Shown one piece after another: positions 25,974-31,945 of a stretch of 64,000 nt of DNA. The notes beneath the pieces are model-generated. The model saw only the letters and a list, made by a program, of their open reading frames with translations, was not told the origin of the DNA and made no database searches. The stretch lies in contig JAFZFP010000021.1 in the NCBI GenBank assembly GCA_017555905.1, positions 1 through 64,000 of the forward strand, written 5' to 3'. The stretch is from Alistipes sp. (GTDB lineage Bacteria > Bacteroidota > Bacteroidia > Bacteroidales > Rikenellaceae). Within the stretch, counting starts at the first letter, position 1; the number at the start of each line of letters is the position of its first letter. The position numbers and the translations under genes were made by a program.

Positions 25974-26432
25974 TTATCTATAAAAATCAAAAGGCACATT
26001 GTTTCTAATTAATTCGAGAGCAGAAGTGTCCCAAATAGGATAACGACAGCGAAACTCTAAATCTCCCATCATTACTCTTTTGAAAAACTCCCTCATCGCA
26101 GTCGCAGTTACAGGACAATCTAACGATAGCACATACTCACCAAGTGGATTATTTTCCTCTTCGGTCATACCTGACCAACCTTTAATACCAACTCTCTCAA
26201 GTTCCTCTATCATCTTTTGATTAGTTTTAGCAACATCATCCTTGTACCAGTAGTCCTGAAAGAACTCGGCATACGACAATGCTACCTTGGTATATACACC
26301 CAAATATTGGATATACTCCTCAATGGATAGATTTTCTCTGTAGGGGTTGTCTTGAATTGCGGACATTCTAATGTCCATATTGTCGCCATTGTTCATTGAA
26401 TCGTCAACATCAGAAAGTATACTAATAGACAT
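25974..26432 (-). CDS. Hypothetical protein, first of an accessory patch
   Basis: 152 aa, not recognised. Mostly helical by composition and acidic (NLSIEEYIQYLGVYTKVALSYAEFFQDYWYKDD; ELERVGIKGWSGMTEEENNP). No signal peptide, membrane segment or catalytic motif is visible. Codon use is more AT-rich than in the genes to the left. The genes at 25974, 26534 and 28095 read leftward with untranslated gaps of about 80-100 bases, so they need not form one operon. An orphan immunity or phage-derived role is possible but unsupported. Confidence 0.65.
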   Translation of the reverse strand: MSISILSDVDDSMNNGDNMDIRMSAIQDNPYRENLSIEEYIQYLGVYTKVALSYAEFFQDYWYKDDVAKTNQKMIEELERVGIKGWSGMTEEENNPLGEYVLSLDCPVTATAMREFFKRVMMGDLEFRCRYPIWDTSALELIRNNVPFDFYR

Positions 26433-26457
26433 AGTTCAGAATTATTTATTTTAGGGT

Positions 26458-26500
26458 TAAATCAATCATAATAACACTTTGCCAATTCACATAGTCTTCT
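26458..26500 (-). pseudogene. 3'-end remnant related to the gene at 28554
   Basis: On the minus strand the sequence encodes LCELAKCYYD-stop and then ATTTAACC. The 3' end of the gene at 28554 encodes PEFAKCLDD-stop followed by TTTAACC. The DNA matches in blocks (GAATT.GC.AAGTGTT, ATGATT.ATTTAACC). No open frame precedes it. Confidence 0.35.
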
Positions 26501-26533
26501 TGTCGTTATACCAGTCACATCTCATACAGAACT

Positions 26534-28015
26534 TTAGTTATCTCCTATCTCTTTGCGAAACCATTGTAATCTTTCATCGGACTCGTCGACATATTGTTTC
26601 ATCGCATCTAAATCGTTGCGTAAAATCGACTTGTAGTCCAAATTAGTGAACTTTAATAAGTGTATATATGCCTTCTTTTCGTCGATGTCATCATAAACAC
26701 TCCAGTTGGTAGATACCCGTTCAAACAAGCGTTGTTCATCCTCGGCATTGTATTCAAACAATGGTATATTGCTATCCTCGGAGTGCCAATTGTGGTGCAT
26801 ACCAGCCAACACAATGCAATCGTAAAGTGTTCGATCTGCCTCCATAAGCCACTGTTTATCTTCGGGTTTGAAGAGTGCAAGCCAATGCGCAAGCTCTCGA
26901 CCATCTGAATTACGCTCTCTTTCATCCACTGAGCATTTAAGAACTCCATATACACTATCTACGCTTGCCTCCTCGCCTCCTCTTGCCTTACGAAGTAATT
27001 GTTCAAAACAACATTCTGGATCTTTTATAGTCTTCCAAATGCTGCTTGGTTTATACCATCTATAACCGTTGGAGCAATCATATTCTATTAAATCCTCAAA
27101 GGCCAAATCTACGAGCCACTCACCAACTCCATTATTCAGGATACAAAATGTCTCCACTGCGGGTGCACCGTCCTCAAGGATTTGCTTGAATGAGTAGATA
27201 GTTACCTGTGGCATCTTCTTGCTCAATCCAACAATCGTATCATTACATATCTCCTCTTCGGAGATATGGTCATACTCCCAATACAATGAACTCTTACTCT
27301 CTTTTCTGCAGACTTCAAAACCCTGCTGCTCGATAAACGGAATGTGGGTTAATAATTCATCGAAACTCTCTTTTTCGCAATGAACACCAACACGCCAAGG
27401 CTCTACCGCTACAAGCACGCCATTCTTTGACCTTTTCTCCCAATGGTAGCACGCTTCATCACCAGATCCTCGAAATGTTAGTTTCATATCAGGGAAATGG
27501 GCAACGACCTCTTTTATCATCTCCTCAGCGACCTTTATGTTATCGCTGTCCACATCTACATAGCAAAAACCCCAGTCAAAGAATTCTAAACCGCGATACT
27601 CTCTTGTACATAATTCAAGATTGTATTTCTTGTTAAGTTCCCTTGCGTATTCATTGATTTTAGTTGCTTCGTTGGCACTATTAGCATTCAACGAAAGATT
27701 CCAAATTACTCCCATATTAGCTTCAGCGGGTATAGTGAAGTATTTTCCCTCGTAGTCGTTAGTCTCCCATCTAAATTCGTGACCCAAGTATTGGAGGTAA
27801 TAGTAGTCGTCACCCATAAGAAACGGCATAACAAAATCGGCAAATGGCGAATATCCCCACCAACTATCCTCGATAAACAGAAGATTCTCCCGATAATCCA
27901 ACTTCATATCTTCAGGGAACTCCTTGTAGATGCGTGAGTTTACTATTATATCGTATATTCTTGAGGCACTTTCGCCCTCAATAGCAATCCATATATCTCC
28001 GTAACGGTCAGTCAT
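26534..28015 (-). CDS. Large hypothetical protein of the accessory patch
   Basis: 493 aa, not recognised. Rich in Trp, Tyr and acidic residues and without a signal peptide, so probably cytosolic. Possible domain boundaries: residues ~1-110 (WIAIEGESASRIYDIIVNSRIY, SWWGYSPFADFVMPF), ~110-300 with two alternating beta/alpha segments of similar feel (VIWNLSLNANSANEATKINEYARELNKKYN; FDELLTHIPFIEQQGFEVCRKESK), and a helical C-terminus (~330-493). The middle could be a ferredoxin-like fold, but this is a guess from the strand-helix pattern. AT-rich codons compared with core genes. Confidence 0.7.
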   Translation of the reverse strand: MTDRYGDIWIAIEGESASRIYDIIVNSRIYKEFPEDMKLDYRENLLFIEDSWWGYSPFADFVMPFLMGDDYYYLQYLGHEFRWETNDYEGKYFTIPAEANMGVIWNLSLNANSANEATKINEYARELNKKYNLELCTREYRGLEFFDWGFCYVDVDSDNIKVAEEMIKEVVAHFPDMKLTFRGSGDEACYHWEKRSKNGVLVAVEPWRVGVHCEKESFDELLTHIPFIEQQGFEVCRKESKSSLYWEYDHISEEEICNDTIVGLSKKMPQVTIYSFKQILEDGAPAVETFCILNNGVGEWLVDLAFEDLIEYDCSNGYRWYKPSSIWKTIKDPECCFEQLLRKARGGEEASVDSVYGVLKCSVDERERNSDGRELAHWLALFKPEDKQWLMEADRTLYDCIVLAGMHHNWHSEDSNIPLFEYNAEDEQRLFERVSTNWSVYDDIDEKKAYIHLLKFTNLDYKSILRNDLDAMKQYVDESDERLQWFRKEIGDN

Positions 28016-28094
28016 AGCCTTAACCTCTTTAATTATATAAACAAATTTTAGTTACTTCGTTGGCTCTCTTCGCACTTCACGATTGATTCCATAA

Positions 28095-28496
28095 TTAAAA
28101 CGGCATGTCTTCAGACTTCTTAGCGCACTCTATTGCGCGCGCCTCCTGTTGTAGCTCATACTCGGTCTTAGGTGGGCGAACGAAGTATTTACCCTCCCTA
28201 TCTCTAACCTCATAGGACAATGGTATACCATCATCATCGCGAACCTCCTCCATATAGTAAAAGCCATCGTAGTGAATCAGAAAGTAGAGAAGTTCAGTTA
28301 CATATCCCGGACCAAATATAGTGCGCTCCTCAATATAAAGGACTTCATCATCGTAGCGATACTCTATTCCGTAGCCAAGTCCACATTTTCCTTGCGATGG
28401 TGGTATTTTCTTATTTTTACCTGCATACGACACTTGTAAAACCTCATACACCTTCTTGGCGTCGCTGCCTTCTACCACATATTTTCTTACAACCAT
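28095..28496 (-). CDS. Hypothetical protein of the accessory patch
   Basis: 133 aa, not recognised. An N-terminal VVRKYVVEGSDAKKVYEVLQ helix is followed by beta-rich sequence (GIEYRYDDEVLYIEERTIFGPGYVTELLYFLIHYDGFYYMEEVRDDDG) and a charged C-terminus (KTEYELQQEARAIECAKKSEDMPF). No transmembrane segment. Same strand as its neighbours, with 79 bases to the gene at 26534. Confidence 0.65.
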   Translation of the reverse strand: MVVRKYVVEGSDAKKVYEVLQVSYAGKNKKIPPSQGKCGLGYGIEYRYDDEVLYIEERTIFGPGYVTELLYFLIHYDGFYYMEEVRDDDGIPLSYEVRDREGKYFVRPPKTEYELQQEARAIECAKKSEDMPF

Positions 28497-28553
28497 AGTT
28501 TAATCTTCATTTAAGTAAGTCATTTACTTGAGCACTGAACATCAAAGGTTAAA

Positions 28554-28865
28554 TTAATCATCCAAACACTTGGCGAATTCAGGAGCATCTCCCAATAACC
28601 AAGTCTTCTCCTCATTGTGACCAATCAACCACCAGCCCATGTCAGTCTTGATGTTGACACACTCTCTGGGGGTGTATGCACGACCAAGTTCTACAACTCC
28701 AAGATCAACCTACTTTGGCGATGGCTCGATAGTTCTGACTACAAGACTTTTCTCTCCACGAATCTTGGGACTCATCTGTGCCTCCATCAGCAACTCACCC
28801 TTTGTGCCGTTCTCATCGCTATGCCAAACATAGACATACTTCGAGATAGTGTAATTCTCTTTCAT
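28554..28865 (-). pseudogene. 103-codon gene interrupted by a single in-frame amber codon
   Basis: Reading left from the ATG at 28865, 51 codons (MKENYTISKYVYVWHSDENG ... RTIEPSPK) are followed by one TAG (28712-28710), then 51 more sense codons in the same frame (VDLGVVELGRAY ... MGWWLIGHNEEKTW ... EFAKCLDD) and TAA. Both halves have protein-like composition and the codons continue without a frame change. The gene is probably freshly inactivated; suppression of the amber codon or a sequencing error are alternatives. Not recognised. A promoter of matching strand lies at 28963-28932. Confidence 0.6.
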
Positions 28866-28931
28866 AAACCAATATCGCTTTAGTTACATTTATATATAAC
28901 AAAAGTGGGTTAAAAATTCAATATAACTACA

Positions 28932-28963
28932 CGAAGTTATAAAATGTTTTTCATTTGAACAAC
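28932..28963 (-). promoter_or_regulatory. Promoter partly inside the left arm of the inverted repeat
   Basis: Minus strand: -33 GTTG (28963-28960), 20-nt spacer, -7 TAACTTCG (28939-28932, one off consensus), about 65 bases before the amber-interrupted gene. Confidence 0.5.
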
Positions 28964-28980
28964 CCTTTTTAGGGTATCGC
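28945..28980 (+). repeat. 36-bp inverted repeat, left arm
   Basis: Matches the reverse complement of 30198-30233 at 33 of 36 positions, beginning TGTTTTTCATTTGAACAAC and ending GGGTATCGC. Confidence 0.85.
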
Positions 28981-29129
28981 GAAAAAGTTAATAAGTTGCA
29001 ATAAAATTACAGTTTTTTTGCGTTTTTTTGTCGATTTTACTGAATTTTTGACACTTTTTTGTTATATATATATGTAGGGCGTATGTAATGAATAAAGGTG
29101 ATTATTAATATTTTAACAGTAAAAATAGT

Positions 29130-29204
29130 ATGGCAAAAATTCAATCGCAATTTCCCGTTGGCAGTTTCTATCTGCGTGGTGGTAATAATGGTAAGTGGTT
29201 ATAA
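29130..29204 (+). CDS. Very short open frame (24 aa), doubtful
   Basis: MAKIQSQFPVGSFYLRGGNN-GKWL. The composition is protein-like and it ends 8 bases before the ATG of the next gene. It may be the 5' remnant of a truncated gene. No clear promoter. The 264 bases from 28866 to 29129 otherwise hold only the promoter and repeat arm described, in very AT-rich DNA. Confidence 0.25.
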   Translation: MAKIQSQFPVGSFYLRGGNNGKWL

Positions 29205-29212
29205 TAGTGATT

Positions 29213-29743
29213 ATGTGTCGTAAGATTTTTATAAAGCCACTAAAGTCATTAGATGATTTTGTGGAGCAGAATATAGCCGATGCCGAAGCAAAGGCGATTG
29301 AGGAGGGTAGGGCTATTCTGCGAATTTCGGGAGATAGCATACGTATTAGAGCAAAGGATGGGTATGGAGTTATAACACACGGCTTTTTGTGTGGTGGAAT
29401 TATATTTAATACACAAGGTTATTATCCACTTGACATTGAGTTTAATGGTGCACATATTATCGCTAATAGCAACCAAATAGTCTGCACCCCTGCAGAGTTT
29501 ATACTTGATGAGGAGAGGACAACCACGAAATCATTAGATTGGAGTGGTTGCCTTCGTACTGGACATGGCAGATACAAATGTGAGATAGATATAGACTCCG
29601 ATTTTAGTATCGACAAACTGCAGTATCGTTGTATTCGCCCGGTAGTAGTTCGTGTAGGCGTAAAAGCATATAGATATGCTAAACCAATACTTGTTGGAGT
29701 GGATTATGATGGTAAGACATACCAAATGTATCGTGAGTTGTGA
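29213..29743 (+). CDS. Hypothetical protein between the inverted-repeat arms
   Basis: 176 aa from the ATG at 29213; a GTG six codons earlier is also in frame. Not recognised. An N-terminal helix (PLKSLDDFVEQNIADAEAKAIEEG) precedes beta-rich sequence (RAILRISGDSIRIRAKDGYGVITHGF, IIFNTQGYYPLDIEFNG, RPVVVRVGVKAYRYAKPILVGVDYDGKTY). The strand alternation and short loops suggest a compact beta domain. Opposite in strand to the hypothetical genes on its left. Confidence 0.6.
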   Translation: MCRKIFIKPLKSLDDFVEQNIADAEAKAIEEGRAILRISGDSIRIRAKDGYGVITHGFLCGGIIFNTQGYYPLDIEFNGAHIIANSNQIVCTPAEFILDEERTTTKSLDWSGCLRTGHGRYKCEIDIDSDFSIDKLQYRCIRPVVVRVGVKAYRYAKPILVGVDYDGKTYQMYREL

Positions 29744-29801
29744 GCTGTGGATAGTGGATGGAAATTTAGCAAGTTGAATGTAAGTTGTGAAAACACAAAA
29801 G

Positions 29802-30119
29802 ATGTTAAAGAAAATATGTAGAATTTGGTCAAAGCGTGTATCAAGATACAAGGTGGTAGAGATTCAGACAGATATAACTACACCTCACTTTGTATTTGAG
29901 CAAGAGTTCCATATTTATAATAATAGTATAAACCTATACTTTGATGCCTTTGGGGTAATTGGATTTCACATAAACTTATCTCGTAGATGCGACCACGCTG
30001 GTTTTCACTTTTCGGTCATCATACTTGGTTTACGACTTATGTTCGAACTATACGATATACGCCATTGGGATGACGAGAACGATTGTCCAATGAAAATCGG
30101 CATAATCAAAATAGGATAA
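29802..30119 (+). CDS. Hypothetical protein between the inverted-repeat arms
   Basis: 105 aa from the ATG at 29802; a GTG at 29787 is in frame. A basic N-terminus (MLKKICRIWSKRVSRYKVVE) is followed by beta-rich sequence and the segment RRCDHAGFHFSVIILGLRLMFELYDIRHWDDENDC. The D-HAG and YD-RHWD pattern reminds me of small hypothetical proteins in phages and plasmids, but I cannot verify that. Same strand as 29213, with a 58-base gap. Confidence 0.55.
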   Translation: MLKKICRIWSKRVSRYKVVEIQTDITTPHFVFEQEFHIYNNSINLYFDAFGVIGFHINLSRRCDHAGFHFSVIILGLRLMFELYDIRHWDDENDCPMKIGIIKIG

Positions 30120-30197
30120 AATCATAAAGTGATACTTTAGGGCTATTATATATTATGTAGCATATATCTTAAATTGATACAGATACTTATTTATGAT

Positions 30198-30233
30198 GCG
30201 ATACCCCGAAAAGTGTTGTTCAAATGAAAAACA
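30198..30233 (-). repeat. 36-bp inverted repeat, right arm
   Basis: Inverse of 28945-28980 with three mismatches. The outer ends are 1289 bp apart. Confidence 0.85.
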
Positions 30234-30246
30234 GTTCTTATCTTTG
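30215..30246 (+). promoter_or_regulatory. Promoter partly inside the right arm of the inverted repeat
   Basis: -33 GTTG at 30215-30218, 20-nt spacer, -7 TATCTTTG at 30239-30246. It mirrors the promoter at 28963-28932 and also points outward. Confidence 0.55.
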
Positions 30247-30248
30247 TT

Positions 30249-30353
30249 ATGCTTAACGCCTCTGTGTAGCGATTCCGCACTGATGGTTATTCGTGGTGCA
30301 AGGACTTTGACCAGGAGTTAGATAAGATAGATAACGAACTTGATAGCTTGTAG
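30249..30353 (+). pseudogene. Remnant of a small gene after the right-arm promoter
   Basis: ATG and five codons (MLNASV), an in-frame TAG at 30267-30269, then 27 sense codons in the same frame (RFRTDGYSWCKDFDQEL, then DKIDNELDSL) to a stop at 30353. The second part looks like a real C-terminus. The body of the gene is probably deleted. Confidence 0.35.
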
Positions 30354-30406
30354 AATATAATGCGCTATTATAATGCTGCGTTAGATTATTTGGATATGTT
30401 TCTAAA

Positions 30407-31072
30407 TTACCAGACGTAGGGTAGGAGGCGCCAGCGGACCTTGGTGCAGTAGGCGGTGTAGCCAGCGAGGGATTGGTGGAGGAGTTGTTCCTCGTCGAGG
30501 ATGCGGATGGCGATGATGGCGATATAGGGTAGCATAGTGGCAAGGGCCCACCACGACCCAAGGATGAGGGGCATAGCCAAGAACATCGCAATTGTGGCGC
30601 TATACATAGGGTGGCGCACGATGCCATAGAGGCCCGTAGAGACCACCTCCTGGCCCTCGACGACCTCCACACTACGCGAGAGCCAGCGGTTTTCGCGCAT
30701 AACCTCGGCGTAGAGCATATAGCCGAGGATGAAGAGTAGACTGGCACACCATATAATATATATAGGTACTGCGGACCACGCAAAGCGGTAGTCGAGACCC
30801 GCGACGATGAAGCAGGCTATGAAGAGCAGACCCGAGAGCGACACCACGCCACGTTGCTTGCCTCGACTCTCCTTGAAGTCGATACGGCTACGCAGAAGGT
30901 CGGGGGCGAGGATTAGCAGGGCGATGCCGAGTAGGGTCATAGGGATAAAGAGCAGGGCGAGGAGTCGCCACGCTCCGACGAAGTGGAGGCTTCCTGCCGA
31001 GCCGAAGAGTAGGGTGGCAAGCAGGAGGAGACCAGCGACAAGTTTTAGGAGTGCGCGAATGAGAAGTTGCAT
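30407..31072 (-). CDS. Isoprenylcysteine carboxyl methyltransferase-like (ICMT/PEMT) membrane protein
   Basis: 221 aa with about five hydrophobic helices. The C-terminal signature VSTGLYGIVRHPMYSATIAMFLAMPLILGSWW and RILDEEQLLHQSLAGYTAYCTKVRWRLLPYVW matches the ICMT/PEMT fold, in which the RHPxY and E-E segments form the SAM pocket. Bacterial members methylate lipids or unknown small substrates; isoprenylcysteine is not expected here. It occupies the place where ftsY often follows the DUF4295 gene in this phylum. It is separated from that operon by a terminator. Confidence 0.85.
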   Translation of the reverse strand: MQLLIRALLKLVAGLLLLATLLFGSAGSLHFVGAWRLLALLFIPMTLLGIALLILAPDLLRSRIDFKESRGKQRGVVSLSGLLFIACFIVAGLDYRFAWSAVPIYIIWCASLLFILGYMLYAEVMRENRWLSRSVEVVEGQEVVSTGLYGIVRHPMYSATIAMFLAMPLILGSWWALATMLPYIAIIAIRILDEEQLLHQSLAGYTAYCTKVRWRLLPYVW

Positions 31073-31117
31073 AGGTCTAAGGTGTGTGCAAATGCGATTG
31101 GTGTGGTGTTATAAAAC

Positions 31118-31147
31118 ACTAAAGGCAACCTGGAGGTTGCCTTTAGT
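31118..31147 (-). terminator. Terminator of the rpmB-rpmG-DUF4295 operon
   Basis: 13-bp perfect stem ACTAAAGGCAACC / GGTTGCCTTTAGT with a 4-nt loop. The minus strand continues GTTTTAT. Confidence 0.85.
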
Positions 31148-31175
31148 ATTAGTTCCCGAAGGAATCTAATCCAAA

Positions 31176-31334
31176 TTATTTCTGAGCGAAGAATGCCTTA
31201 ATCTCATCCTCCTCCAAGATGTTCTGAGTCTGGAAAACGTAAGCACCAGTCTTCTCTGACTTAACCATCTTGATACACTTAGTGTACTTCTTAGCAGTAC
31301 CCGTCTTAAGGGTTGCAACTACTTTCTTTGCCAT
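31176..31334 (-). CDS. DUF4295 small basic protein
   Basis: 52 aa: MAKKVVATLKTGTAKKYTKC, then IKMVKSEKTGAYVF and QTQNILEEDEIKAFFAQK. This Bacteroidota-specific protein is regularly encoded directly behind rpmB and rpmG, which suggests a ribosomal role; its function is not established. It begins 19 bases after the rpmG stop. Confidence 0.9.
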   Translation of the reverse strand: MAKKVVATLKTGTAKKYTKCIKMVKSEKTGAYVFQTQNILEEDEIKAFFAQK

Positions 31335-31353
31335 ACTTTACTACTTCTTAAAA

Positions 31354-31536
31354 TTACTTAATCTCACGGTGTAAAGTTACTCGCTTCAAGTAAGGATTGT
31401 ACTTCTTACGCTCCAAACGATCAGGAGTATTCTTCTTGTTCTTAGTGGTTACGTAGCGTGACATACCTGCTACGCCGCTCTCCTTCTGCTCGGTGCACTC
31501 AAGGATCACCTGCACTCTGTTACCTTTCTTTGCCAT
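31354..31536 (-). CDS. rpmG: 50S ribosomal protein L33
   Basis: 60 aa, [18 protein letters not shown], with [27 protein letters not shown], the L33 core. The zinc-binding cysteine pairs of the C+ form are absent, so it is a zinc-independent (C-) type. Middle gene of the rpmB operon, 17 bases after rpmB. Confidence 0.95.
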   Translation of the reverse strand: MAKKGNRVQVILECTEQKESGVAGMSRYVTTKNKKNTPDRLERKKYNPYLKRVTLHREIK

Positions 31537-31553
31537 TTTCTGTTAGCCTTTTT

Positions 31554-31787
31554 TTAGTAAACCTTCTTAGCGGCCTTAGCGTCACGAAGTGCTGCTGTAA
31601 GACCCTTCTTGTTAATTGTCTTGATGCCGGCTGCAGATACCTTCAAAGTAATCCAGCGGCCCTCCTCCTCTGACCAAAAACGCTTAGTTCTCAAGTTTGG
31701 AGAGAACTTACGCTTGGTACGGATGTGCGAGTGAGAAACATTGTTACCCACCATCGCTACCTTGCCAGTGATTTCACAAACTTTCAT
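31554..31787 (-). CDS. rpmB: 50S ribosomal protein L28
   Basis: 77 aa from the ATG at 31787: [20 protein letters not shown], then [18 protein letters not shown] and a C-terminus ending in [11 protein letters not shown]. The in-frame extension up to 31835 is rejected because it covers the leader hairpin and abuts the -7 box. First gene of the L28-L33-DUF4295 operon. Confidence 0.95.
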   Translation of the reverse strand: MKVCEITGKVAMVGNNVSHSHIRTKRKFSPNLRTKRFWSEEEGRWITLKVSAAGIKTINKKGLTAALRDAKAAKKVY

Positions 31788-31809
31788 TGTACTTATTTCT
31801 TTTAACTTA

Positions 31810-31824
31810 GTGCCAACGTGGCAC
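31810..31824 (-). promoter_or_regulatory. Hairpin in the rpmB leader
   Basis: GTGCCA, loop CGT, TGGCAC on the minus strand; a perfect 6-bp stem in the ~45-nt untranslated leader. Possible autoregulatory target. Confidence 0.35.
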
Positions 31825-31834
31825 AAAAAGCGCA

Positions 31835-31865
31835 CAAAGATACAAATTATTTCTCAATTTGCAAT
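31835..31865 (-). promoter_or_regulatory. Promoter of the rpmB operon
   Basis: Minus strand: -33 ATTG (31865-31862), 19-nt spacer, -7 TATCTTTG (31842-31835). Confidence 0.7.
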
Positions 31866-31945
31866 ACTTCGCGCGCTTTTAGACTAACTTTTTTCGCTGC
31901 CATAGTCGGCAGTTGTGACTTGCGAGGGGTTAAATCCCCCTAAAA

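Noticed and set aside
28554..28865. Amber codon as a programmed pyrrolysine-type codon
   Set aside because: No sign of pyl genes or a CTA-anticodon tRNA in the window and no homologue information; pseudogene is the simpler reading.
28945..30233. Insertion sequence between the 36-bp inverted repeats
   Set aside because: No transposase-like protein inside and no flanking target duplication visible; the arms are better explained as promoter-bearing repeats.
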